Source: an uncultured Bacilli bacterium (GTDB lineage: Bacteria > Bacillota_I > Bacilli_A > RF39 > UBA660). From it: DNA of 5,867 bases. Positions 1-4,877 of the stretch are shown here, piece after piece (position 1 is the stretch's first letter; every line of letters starts with the position of its first letter). The stretch lies in NCBI GenBank assembly GCA_947625425.1, contig CANQOH010000059.1, forward strand, positions 1 to 5,867. The letters run 5' to 3'. The notes under the pieces were generated by a model, which saw only the letters and a list, made by a program, of their open reading frames with translations, was not told where the DNA came from and did not search any database. The position numbers and the translations under genes are program-made.

Positions 1-1143
1 AGAACAGCTGGTTATGTTATACCTGATTTCTGTGATAAAGAAGGTAATGTCTTACCTAATAATCAAGAACTAAAAGAAATGTATATGAACCATGTTCAAA
101 ATTTATTTGATAAATATGGTGAATTTGTTGATGAAGCAATCCCTGTCGAAGATTGTCGTTACATCTTACCATATTGTTTCCATAGTAATATTATTATGGG
201 TTGCGATGCTAATGAATTACTTAATATGACAAGCGATTTAATCTATGGTAAAGCCTCACATATTCCTGAAGTTAAAGAACTAGGTGAAAAACTAGCTGAT
301 GCTATTAGAGAGTATGCCCCATACCTAGTTAGAGCTTTAGATAATGAAAAAGAAAAAACTTACTATCAAGATCAATATACTTTCTTAGATGATACATTAA
401 GTAAAAAAGATAAAGAATTATATGGTCATCAAAAACTACTAGATAAAGTAAATATGTATGACTATACCCCAGATGCTGATAATAAAGTTTTATGTGCTAT
501 TCTTATGAATAGATATCAAATAACTCATGAAGAAGCATTAAAGAAATTAAATGCCTTACGTAAACAAGATCCGGAAATTGATCATAAACTAATGGATGCT
601 TTAATTCATAGTAAACAACAAAGAGAACTAGAACAAGCTATCTTCTCCTTTGAAATTCCTATTGAATTAGCTGTTCTAACTCATATAACTAGACATCGTA
701 TGCATTCACTACTAGTTCCTGATTTTGTTCCAATGTGGGATTTAGGAACATATGTTATGCCTGAAAACTTAAAAGAACATCAAGCTGAATATGATAAAAT
801 ATTTGCTGATAATAAAGCCTTAATGGAATACTTTAGAAGCCAGGGTGTTAGAGATGAAGACTTAGTATACTTCTATCTATCAGGTAATGCTTGCAATATC
901 TCAACAACTATGAGTGCTCGTACTCTAGAATGGATTAGTCGTATGAGATGTTGTAATAAAGCCCAAACAGCTATTAGAAACATTGCTAACCAAATGGTTG
1001 CTCAAGCTAGTGAAGTAGCTCCTCTTATTGGCGAATCACTAGGACCTACATGTAAAGTCTTAAAATATTGCCCAGAAGGCAAAGATAGTTGCAAAAATAG
1101 AGGCGTAGTTATAAAAGGCAAAAAAGCTCCAGAAAATAAATAA
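1..1143 (+). CDS. thyX: Flavin-dependent thymidylate synthase ThyX, tandem-domain form, 5' end missing
   Basis: ThyX makes dTMP from dUMP with methylene-tetrahydrofolate, FAD and NADPH. The frame is open from base 1 with no stop, so the gene starts outside the window; the ATG at 79 is internal. Residues are numbered from that ATG. Two ThyX-like units are visible. The first shows only its C-terminal half: the 'VEDCRYILP' segment (23-31) matches the ThyX 'E-ARYVLP' region, followed by a degenerate 'DANELL' stretch (43-48). The second unit spans about 185-325: RHR at 205-207, then 'SARTLEWISRMR' (279-290) and 'AQTAIR' (295-300), matching the nucleotide-binding 'NAR..L...LR...AQ.EI' region. The tail holds three cysteines (325, 331, 338). 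The serine expected in the RHRX7S signature is Asp215. Tandem ThyX proteins of about 500 residues are known, for example in Chlamydia as far as I recall. The family call is strong; which half carries the active site is inference. Confidence 0.88.
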   Translation, partial: RTAGYVIPDFCDKEGNVLPNNQELKEMYMNHVQNLFDKYGEFVDEAIPVEDCRYILPYCFHSNIIMGCDANELLNMTSDLIYGKASHIPEVKELGEKLADAIREYAPYLVRALDNEKEKTYYQDQYTFLDDTLSKKDKELYGHQKLLDKVNMYDYTPDADNKVLCAILMNRYQITHEEALKKLNALRKQDPEIDHKLMDALIHSKQQRELEQAIFSFEIPIELAVLTHITRHRMHSLLVPDFVPMWDLGTYVMPENLKEHQAEYDKIFADNKALMEYFRSQGVRDEDLVYFYLSGNACNISTTMSARTLEWISRMRCCNKAQTAIRNIANQMVAQASEVAPLIGESLGPTCKVLKYCPEGKDSCKNRGVVIKGKKAPENK

Positions 1144-1149
1144 AATAAG

Positions 1150-1179
1150 AATATAGTATGAAAGTACTATATTTTTTTT
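1150..1179 (+). terminator. Intrinsic terminator of thyX
   Basis: A perfect 9-bp stem (1150-1158 with 1165-1173) closes a 6-base loop and runs into eight T (1172-1179). It lies 6 bases after the thyX stop. The stem is entirely A/T apart from one G-C pair, so it may be weak alone, but position and T-run fit. The -10 box of the next unit begins only 15 bases later. Confidence 0.8.
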
Positions 1180-1193
1180 GAAATATTTGGTAG

Positions 1194-1215
1194 TATAATT
1201 GGCAAGAAATAGGTG
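1194..1215 (+). promoter_or_regulatory. Probable -10 box and ribosome binding site for the acetyltransferase operon
   Basis: A consensus TATAAT lies at 1194-1199. The correctly spaced -35 region (about 1170-1177) falls in the T-run of the preceding terminator and is poor; TTGAAA at 1178-1183 is only 10 bases away. AGGTG at 1211-1215 is the Shine-Dalgarno, 5 bases before the ATG at 1221. If real, the leader is only about 15 bases long. Confidence 0.5.
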
Positions 1216-1220
1216 ATAAT

Positions 1221-2162
1221 ATGCTTGATTACAAAATAGTTGATGCTAAAGAAAAAGATATTGAAATACTATCTAGTATTAAATTAGTTACCATGATAGA
1301 TGATGATATGGATAAAGCCCTATCTTTTGAAGAAAAAAGTAAAGTCCGTAAAAGTGTCTTAAAAGATATTAAAAAAACATTTGCTAACTATAAACTAATC
1401 TATATTGATAAAAAAATAGGTGGTGCCTATTCACTAACTCCCTATGAAAATGGTTATATGATCGATGTTTTATATCTTTTTAAAGAATATCGTAATGAAG
1501 GTATAGGAACTGAAATACTTGATAAACTAAAAAAAGAAATACCTATCTTATATGTTTGGGTATATAAAGAAAATAAAGAAGCTATAAACTTCTTTACTAA
1601 TAAGGGTTTTCTTACTACTAAAAATGGTCGTACAACTATAATGAGATATGATAGCTTATATGATACAATTAAAGAAAAATTAAAAGATGTTAAAATAGGA
1701 TATCGTGATAAAGAAGGTAATAAATATTTAGGATATAAGAAAAACTTTAAAGAAGTTTTCTATTTCCAAAGTCCTAAACAAGTTTTAGAAAGTAAAGTAG
1801 CTACTTGTTTTGAACAAGTAGAAGTTGAAAGAGAAATAGCTAGTAAATTAGAATATGATTATCGTACTTACTATATGACATATCCTGATGATGAATATGA
1901 TATGAGTCATACTTTCTTAATCTATAAAGATTATAAAAAATATTATTGGGTTGAAAATGCTTGGCTAGCATATCAAGGCTTACATAGTTATAATTCTAAA
2001 GAAGCTTTACTTAATGATGTTGTAAGTAAATTTGTTGAAACAATTCCTCATGGGGAATTAAAAAAAGTAAAATTATATGTTTATGATAAACCACGTTATG
2101 GTACAACTTATGCTAAATTCTTATCTACTTGTATAACTGGCAAAAATATTAGATATAAATAA
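1221..2162 (+). CDS. Fusion protein: N-terminal GNAT acetyltransferase and C-terminal transglutaminase-like domain
   Basis: The 313-residue protein has two parts. Residues 1-145 form a GNAT fold: beta strand 'IDVLYL' (81-86), acetyl-CoA pyrophosphate loop R91-N-E-G94-I-G96 matching R/QxxGxG/A, then 'ENKEAINFFTNKGF' (117-130), the usual motif B with the conserved Asn-x-x-Ala-x-x-Phe-(Tyr/Phe) pattern. Residues about 185-290 resemble bacterial transglutaminase-like (papain-fold) proteins: 'SPKQVLESKVATCFEQV' contains candidate nucleophile Cys196, His230 lies in 'SHTFLIY', and the third position is probably Glu245 or Asn246 in 'YWVENAW'. The acyl acceptor and the substrate of the second domain are unknown; no signal peptide or membrane segment is visible, so it should be cytoplasmic. 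It is the first gene of a run, with the next gene 11 bases downstream. The start is set by AGGTG 5 bases upstream. GNAT assignment is firm; the C-terminal assignment rests on motif spacing. Confidence 0.8.
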   Translation: MLDYKIVDAKEKDIEILSSIKLVTMIDDDMDKALSFEEKSKVRKSVLKDIKKTFANYKLIYIDKKIGGAYSLTPYENGYMIDVLYLFKEYRNEGIGTEILDKLKKEIPILYVWVYKENKEAINFFTNKGFLTTKNGRTTIMRYDSLYDTIKEKLKDVKIGYRDKEGNKYLGYKKNFKEVFYFQSPKQVLESKVATCFEQVEVEREIASKLEYDYRTYYMTYPDDEYDMSHTFLIYKDYKKYYWVENAWLAYQGLHSYNSKEALLNDVVSKFVETIPHGELKKVKLYVYDKPRYGTTYAKFLSTCITGKNIRYK

Positions 2163-2173
2163 AGGATTAAAAA

Positions 2174-2677
2174 ATGCGTTTAGAAGATTTAAAATATGTA
2201 GATACTAATATTAATCTTGATGAATATTTAAAGTATCAACAAGAAGTTAAAAGTACAATGGATGAACCAGATTGGTTAGGAGATTTTACTAAAGAAGATT
2301 TAAAATCTTTACTAGCTACTGGTTCTAAAATATGGTTATTTTACCATAATCAAGAATTTGTTTGTTCAATGATGACTATCCCTAGTACTAAAGATAGTTT
2401 AAATAGTTTAACTCTAACTGATTATAACTATAAAGAAGTAATTAATTATGGCCCAATGTTTGTTCATCCTAAATATCAAGGTAATGGTCTTCAATATCAA
2501 ATGTTACAATACTTAGATAACTATTATAAAGATACTATGTCCTATGCTGTTGTAACTATTCATCCAGATAATACTTATTCAATTAATAATATTCTTAAAG
2601 ATAACTTCATGTTAATAACTACTAAAGTATTCACAAGAGGATTAAGAAATGTTTATGTAAAAAAATATAATCTATGA
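2174..2677 (+). CDS. GNAT family N-acetyltransferase
   Basis: This 167-residue protein is the usual length for a single GNAT domain. The diagnostic segment is 'YGPMFVHPKYQGNGLQ' (92-107), giving a strand followed by the acetyl-CoA loop Q102-G-N-G105-L-Q107. The last position is Gln where Gly or Ala is most common, a variant I know from a GNAT subfamily with 'GxGLQ'. 'TIHPDN' (128-133) followed by 'SINN' fits motif B and the typical 'HPDN..S' context. AAAGGA at 2161-2166, overlapping the upstream stop, is the Shine-Dalgarno, 7 bases before ATG 2174. The 11-base gap makes co-transcription with the preceding fusion gene very likely. It ends in TGA, which argues against UGA-Trp recoding. The substrate is unknown; it may be a small amine, an antibiotic or a peptide. 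It carries no second domain, unlike its neighbour. Confidence 0.85.
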   Translation: MRLEDLKYVDTNINLDEYLKYQQEVKSTMDEPDWLGDFTKEDLKSLLATGSKIWLFYHNQEFVCSMMTIPSTKDSLNSLTLTDYNYKEVINYGPMFVHPKYQGNGLQYQMLQYLDNYYKDTMSYAVVTIHPDNTYSINNILKDNFMLITTKVFTRGLRNVYVKKYNL

Positions 2678-2722
2678 TAAGATATAAATATAATAAAAGG
2701 GATTTCGAAAGATGGTGATTAA

Positions 2723-2953
2723 ATGGAAGAAATGCCTCGTCAAGAAATTGAAACAGCAGTTACTTACGCTAGTAGTAGTAATGGTTTAGAAAATAACTCG
2801 TTAACTGAACAAGAAGTAGCTACAGTTATTAAAGGTTTAGAAGAATCTAAATCAGATGAAAGTTTTTTATATTCTGTTGTTAAATTAGTAAAAAAATATA
2901 AACCAGGGGAAGAACAAAATAAAGGAGAACTTGGTTATGGCAAGAATCGATGA
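2723..2953 (+). CDS. VbhA-like antitoxin of a Fic toxin
   Basis: A 76-residue acidic protein directly upstream of and overlapping a Fic gene. It is expected to bind the Fic active-site cleft and block ATP positioning. The class I Fic inhibition motif, (S/T)xxxE(G/N), is present once as S19-N-G-L-E23-N24, near the N-terminus as in VbhA. The residues that follow (27-60) can form two further helices, fitting the three-helix VbhA domain (usual consensus 'A.A...LEG...S.E.......GEI'). In VbhA/VbhT, the Glu pairs with the second Arg of the Fic motif, here Arg147 of the next protein. The start ATG 2723 has GGTGA at 2714-2718. The gene begins 45 bases after the acetyltransferase; a TATAAT at 2689-2694 might give it its own promoter, but no good -35 is visible. 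It ends in TGA. The call rests on motif plus context; overall similarity is weak by eye. Confidence 0.72.
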   Translation: MEEMPRQEIETAVTYASSSNGLENNSLTEQEVATVIKGLEESKSDESFLYSVVKLVKKYKPGEEQNKGELGYGKNR

Positions 2954-3596
2954 TTTATTTAATTACCAATCATCATATACTAGTGCTGGTGGTGTTTTAA
3001 AAAATAAACTTAATCTAGATGATGAAGAATTACTAAATAAAGCTGAAAGAATGTTAACTAGTTATAAACTAGCTAAGTTATATTTAAATCCCGGTCGTCA
3101 AACTTTTGATATAGAACATTATAAAAGAATTCATAAGTTCTTATTTGAAGATATTTATCCTTTTGCTGGTCAAATAAGAACCGAAGTAATATCTAAAAGA
3201 ATACCTTTTTGTTTACCACAATATATTACTCAAGAATTAAAAAAATTATTTGATACTCTTAAATCAGTAATACCAAAAATTCAAAGTCGTGAAGATTTAT
3301 TAAAATTTATAACTGAATTTTATTCTGATTTAGATATTATTCATCCATTTAGAGAAGGTAATGGTCGTACTGAAAGAGAATTTGTTAGACAATTAATTGA
3401 TTATATATGTAAAACTAATGGTTTAGAAGAATATAATTTAGATTATTCATTAATCGATAATAAAGAAGAATTCATTAATGCTGTCGTTAAAGCAGATGCG
3501 TTACTAGATTATAGCGATTTAATGATTATCTTTGATCGTATCTTAGTAGTCAAAGAAAAAGATAAAGATAAAACATTTGGTAGTCCTAGTGAATAA
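2937..3596 (+). CDS. fic: Fic-domain AMP-transferase toxin
   Basis: Fic proteins transfer AMP (or a related nucleotide moiety) from ATP to hydroxyl side chains of target proteins; toxin-type members modify, for example, DNA gyrase and topoisomerase IV. This 219-residue protein carries an intact catalytic motif, H136-P-F-R-E-G-N-G-R144 followed by T-E-R147, so catalytic His136 and both arginines are present. Upstream are the N-terminal 'GGVLKNKL' (18-25), typical of class I Fic proteins, and the 'IYPFAGQIRT' (73-82) plus flap region (about 83-97) that holds the target. No (S/T)xxxE(G/N) motif is seen inside it, so inhibition must come from the partner antitoxin. TTG at 2931 is in frame, but AAAGGAG at 2921-2927 is 9 bases from ATG 2937 and only 3 from the TTG, so ATG 2937 is chosen. 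It overlaps the antitoxin gene by 17 bases, giving translational coupling. The real target is unknown. Confidence 0.93.
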   Translation: MARIDDLFNYQSSYTSAGGVLKNKLNLDDEELLNKAERMLTSYKLAKLYLNPGRQTFDIEHYKRIHKFLFEDIYPFAGQIRTEVISKRIPFCLPQYITQELKKLFDTLKSVIPKIQSREDLLKFITEFYSDLDIIHPFREGNGRTEREFVRQLIDYICKTNGLEEYNLDYSLIDNKEEFINAVVKADALLDYSDLMIIFDRILVVKEKDKDKTFGSPSE

Positions 3597-3624
3597 ACAA
3601 ACTTATAGTTTGTTTATTTCTTTT
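3592..3624 (+). terminator. Intrinsic terminator of the Fic operon
   Basis: A perfect 12-bp stem (3592-3603 with 3607-3618) with a 3-base loop, then TCTTTT. The fic stop codon (3594-3596) is part of the left arm, so the gene and its terminator overlap. The stem is A/T-rich with two G-C pairs. Confidence 0.85.
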
Positions 3625-3641
3625 AAAAAAAGCACAAAAAT

Positions 3642-3663
3642 GTAAAATGTAAAAAAAGTAAAA
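3642..3663 (+). repeat. Three GTAAAA repeats upstream of the -35 box
   Basis: GTAAAA occurs at 3642-3647, 3649-3654 and 3658-3663, ending just before the TTGACA at 3665. The A-tracts look like an UP element that would raise promoter strength; a repressor or activator site is the alternative. Confidence 0.4.
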
Positions 3664-3664
3664 T

Positions 3665-3693
3665 TTGACAAAATTAACAAAAAGGTGTATAAT
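3665..3693 (+). promoter_or_regulatory. Consensus sigma-A promoter of the helix-turn-helix gene
   Basis: TTGACA (3665-3670), a 17-base spacer and TATAAT (3688-3693) match the vegetative consensus exactly. Transcription should start near 3700, just before AGAAGGAG (3704-3711), the Shine-Dalgarno 7 bases from ATG 3719. The leader is therefore about 20 bases. This is the strongest promoter in the window. Confidence 0.88.
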
Positions 3694-3718
3694 CTAAACA
3701 GCTAGAAGGAGAATAGCA

Positions 3719-4438
3719 ATGAACATAAAACTAACTCTCAAAAAATATGGTATAACTCTAACTGATTTTGCAAGAGCGATTTTTATTTCTAGACCAACAT
3801 TAAATATATATATTGAAGAGTTTGAAGATAAAGGAACTCTACCAGATGAAAGATATTCAATACTTTTTAATAAATTATTTAAAGAAGCAAAAAATAAAGA
3901 AGAGTTTGAAAGTTATATGCATTCATATAACAATTTATTAGCCAAAGAAAAAATACTTAACACCTATGACTTACCACCGGAAAAATCAGATATGATTTCT
4001 TTAATAATAGAAGCTATGAGAGGTGATCTTAAAAGAGAAAATTCAAATGAAAATATATATAAGTTTATACTATTGATAATTAGTTCATATACATCATTAA
4101 CAGTTTTTGAAGAATTAGCAAACTATTTCTTAAGTTTAAACTCAGTAATTGATTATAACAAACTAAATAAAGATCAACAAGATAAAGTAATAAGGATATA
4201 TAGTTTAATCAGTCTATATATGGGCACTCAATACAATATTGACTATTCATCTTGGGAAAGAAAATTTATAAATAGAGTAAAAGAAATTACTAAAGAACGA
4301 GAACAAACAGCTGCTAGCATTAGCAATGATTTGAAGAAAAGAATAGATGAAGAAATAAAGAGGCAAATAGATGCTGGTAAAGATGTTAAATCTATTAATA
4401 TTGATGATATTATAAAAGAATTATCAAAAAATGAATAA
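3719..4438 (+). CDS. Helix-turn-helix protein of unknown function
   Basis: A 239-residue protein of uncertain role. Residues 11-38 ('GITLTDFARAIFISRPTLNI' and following) have the layout of a helix-turn-helix: a first helix 'LTDFARAI', a turn, then a recognition helix starting at 'SRPTLNIYI', as in XRE-type repressors. The rest is predicted helical. Residues 114-130 are hydrophobic but rich in Ser/Thr; this is more likely a buried helix than a membrane segment. Residues 186-239 are highly charged and could form a long helix or coiled coil for oligomerisation. No ligand-binding or catalytic motif is recognised. It is a single-gene unit with a consensus promoter, and no + strand terminator is obvious after it. 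It contains no CGT arginine codon, unlike the genes to its left. It may regulate itself or the unit at 4668-5768; that is inference from adjacency alone. Confidence 0.6.
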   Translation: MNIKLTLKKYGITLTDFARAIFISRPTLNIYIEEFEDKGTLPDERYSILFNKLFKEAKNKEEFESYMHSYNNLLAKEKILNTYDLPPEKSDMISLIIEAMRGDLKRENSNENIYKFILLIISSYTSLTVFEELANYFLSLNSVIDYNKLNKDQQDKVIRIYSLISLYMGTQYNIDYSSWERKFINRVKEITKEREQTAASISNDLKKRIDEEIKRQIDAGKDVKSINIDDIIKELSKNE

Positions 4439-4440
4439 TG

Positions 4441-4454
4441 GCATTTGCAAATGC
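4441..4454. repeat. Perfect 14-bp palindrome GCATTTGCAAATGC
   Basis: A self-complementary 14-mer lies two bases after the stop of the helix-turn-helix gene. It has no loop and no T-run, so it is a poor terminator. Its form suits binding of a dimeric regulator. One copy only was seen. Confidence 0.5.
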
Positions 4455-4465
4455 AATGTAAGGCC

Positions 4466-4497
4466 AAAAAAAAGACCATCTTTTGCAGAAGATAGTC
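4466..4497 (-). terminator. Leftward intrinsic terminator
   Basis: Read on the minus strand, GACTATCTT (4497-4489) pairs with AAGATGGTC (4482-4474) across a 6-base loop and is followed by eight T (4473-4466). On the minus strand all nine positions pair, one as a U-G wobble; on the + strand that position is a C-A mismatch and no T-run follows. The strand bias says it ends a transcript coming from the right. Confidence 0.7.
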
Positions 4498-4541
4498 AAA
4501 AAATTATGTGTTTTTCAGACGGCACATAAACATAAAGTGTT
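4466..4541 (-). ncRNA. Candidate small minus-strand RNA
   Basis: A leftward extended -10 element (4555-4547, TGTTATATT) would start an RNA near 4540. The next terminator is the strong hairpin at 4497-4474 with its T-run, giving a transcript of about 75 bases. It would also contain a first hairpin, TTATGTG (4529-4523) with CACATAA (4510-4504) around a 12-base loop, followed by six T (4503-4498). No start codon with a Shine-Dalgarno and no meaningful reading frame is seen in it, so it would be non-coding. It overlaps no gene. Expression is not shown by sequence alone, and the -35 is poor. Confidence 0.35.
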
Positions 4542-4546
4542 AAAAA

Positions 4547-4555
4547 AATATAACA
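4547..4555 (-). promoter_or_regulatory. Candidate leftward extended -10 promoter
   Basis: On the minus strand the bases read TGTTATATT: the TG of an extended -10, one base, then TATATT (5 of 6 to TATAAT). No good -35 is visible at 16-18 bases, as is common for extended -10 promoters. It is the mirror copy of the rightward element at 4602-4610. Confidence 0.35.
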
Positions 4556-4563
4556 CTATATAA

Positions 4564-4591
4564 ATAATATTAACATATTACCTAATATTAT
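4564..4591. repeat. Inner perfect 9-bp inverted repeat
   Basis: ATAATATTA (4564-4572) is exactly complementary to TAATATTAT (4583-4591) with a 10-base spacer. It sits near the middle of the larger inverted repeat, making the whole region two-fold symmetric. All pairs are A-T, so a protein site is as likely as an RNA hairpin. Confidence 0.5.
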
Positions 4592-4601
4592 GCAATATTT
4601 G

Positions 4602-4610
4602 TGTTATATT
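4602..4610 (+). promoter_or_regulatory. Candidate rightward extended -10 promoter for the KTSC operon
   Basis: TGTTATATT reads as TG, one base, TATATT (5 of 6). A start near 4617 would give a leader of about 50 bases before ATG 4668. The -35 region (about 4582) is poor. Alternative rightward promoters were not better. Confidence 0.4.
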
Positions 4611-4667
4611 TCTCTTTACACTTTTTTGGCTAATCTGCTTGAAATGGTGATAGAGAGGAGGACAAAT

Positions 4668-4865
4668 ATGATAACATTTTACTCGAATTCTTCGTTTATT
4701 TCATCTGTTAATTATAATGAAGCAAACGGAAACATGATTATCTTTATGAGAAATGGTAAAAGCTACTTTTATAATCATATTCCAAGACCAGTATTTGAAA
4801 GCTTTAAAAATGCTAGTTCACACGGAACTTATTGGAATAAATTTATAAAAGAAAAATATGCGTAG
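4668..4865 (+). CDS. KTSC domain-containing small protein
   Basis: A 65-residue protein that is almost wholly one KTSC domain, a small domain of unknown function. Visible hallmarks in order: N-terminal Ser pair and 'ISSVNYN' (11-17), 'MIIFMRNGKSYFYNHIP' (23-39), equivalent to the family 'L.V.F.nG..Y.Y..VP', then Val42-Phe43, and 'ASSHGTYWNKFIKEKY' (49-64), equivalent to 'A.S.G.yfN..Ir..Y'. The frame is open further upstream to an ATG at 4590, but AGAGGAGG (4654-4661) sits 6 bases before ATG 4668, and the upstream extension runs through the promoter dyad and resembles nothing, so 4668 is the start. It ends in TAG, 12 bases before the next gene, which has an equally strong Shine-Dalgarno, so the two are surely one operon. 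No role can be given; KTSC domains are thought to bind partners or nucleic acid, but that is not established. Confidence 0.88.
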   Translation: MITFYSNSSFISSVNYNEANGNMIIFMRNGKSYFYNHIPRPVFESFKNASSHGTYWNKFIKEKYA

Positions 4866-4877
4866 TAGGAGGAAAAT

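Larger units (their letters stand above)
4534..4624. repeat. Imperfect 23/24-base inverted repeat flanking an inner hairpin
   Basis: The left arm (4534-4556, AAAGTGT...TATAACAC) and the complement of the right arm (4601-4624) agree at both ends: AAAGTGT outside and AAATATAACAC inside, with a variable A-rich middle and one base of length difference. The 44 bases between hold another dyad. It can be a divergent operator-promoter, or a large stem-loop if transcribed. Confidence 0.6.

Noticed and set aside
2712..2789. Short 25-residue frame starting at ATG 2712, out of frame with the antitoxin
   Set aside because: AAAGGG lies 10 bases upstream, so it could be translated, but the product is low-complexity Lys/Leu/Val sequence and it is almost wholly overlapped by the antitoxin gene.
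2931..2936. TTG at 2931 as the start of fic
   Set aside because: Only 3 bases separate it from the Shine-Dalgarno, while ATG 2937 is 9 bases away and uses the common start codon.
3597..3664. The short GTAAAA repeats as a CRISPR array
   Set aside because: The units are six bases with one or three bases between them; there are no repeats of CRISPR length and no cas genes.
4243..4479. 78-codon minus-strand frame opposite the end of the helix-turn-helix gene
   Set aside because: It lies almost wholly antisense to a well-supported gene, has no good Shine-Dalgarno and its hydrophobic, Ser/Phe-rich product is typical of the complement of Lys/Glu-rich coding sequence.
4534..4624. The 91-base inverted repeat as a miniature transposable element
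   Set aside because: No duplicated target bases are seen at its ends, no transposase is nearby, and promoter-like elements at the inner ends of the arms explain the symmetry better. A genome-wide copy search would decide.
4590..4667. Upstream ATG at 4590 as the start of the KTSC protein
   Set aside because: No Shine-Dalgarno precedes it, the extra 26 residues match nothing in KTSC proteins, and they overlap the promoter dyad; ATG 4668 has AGAGGAGG at ideal spacing.
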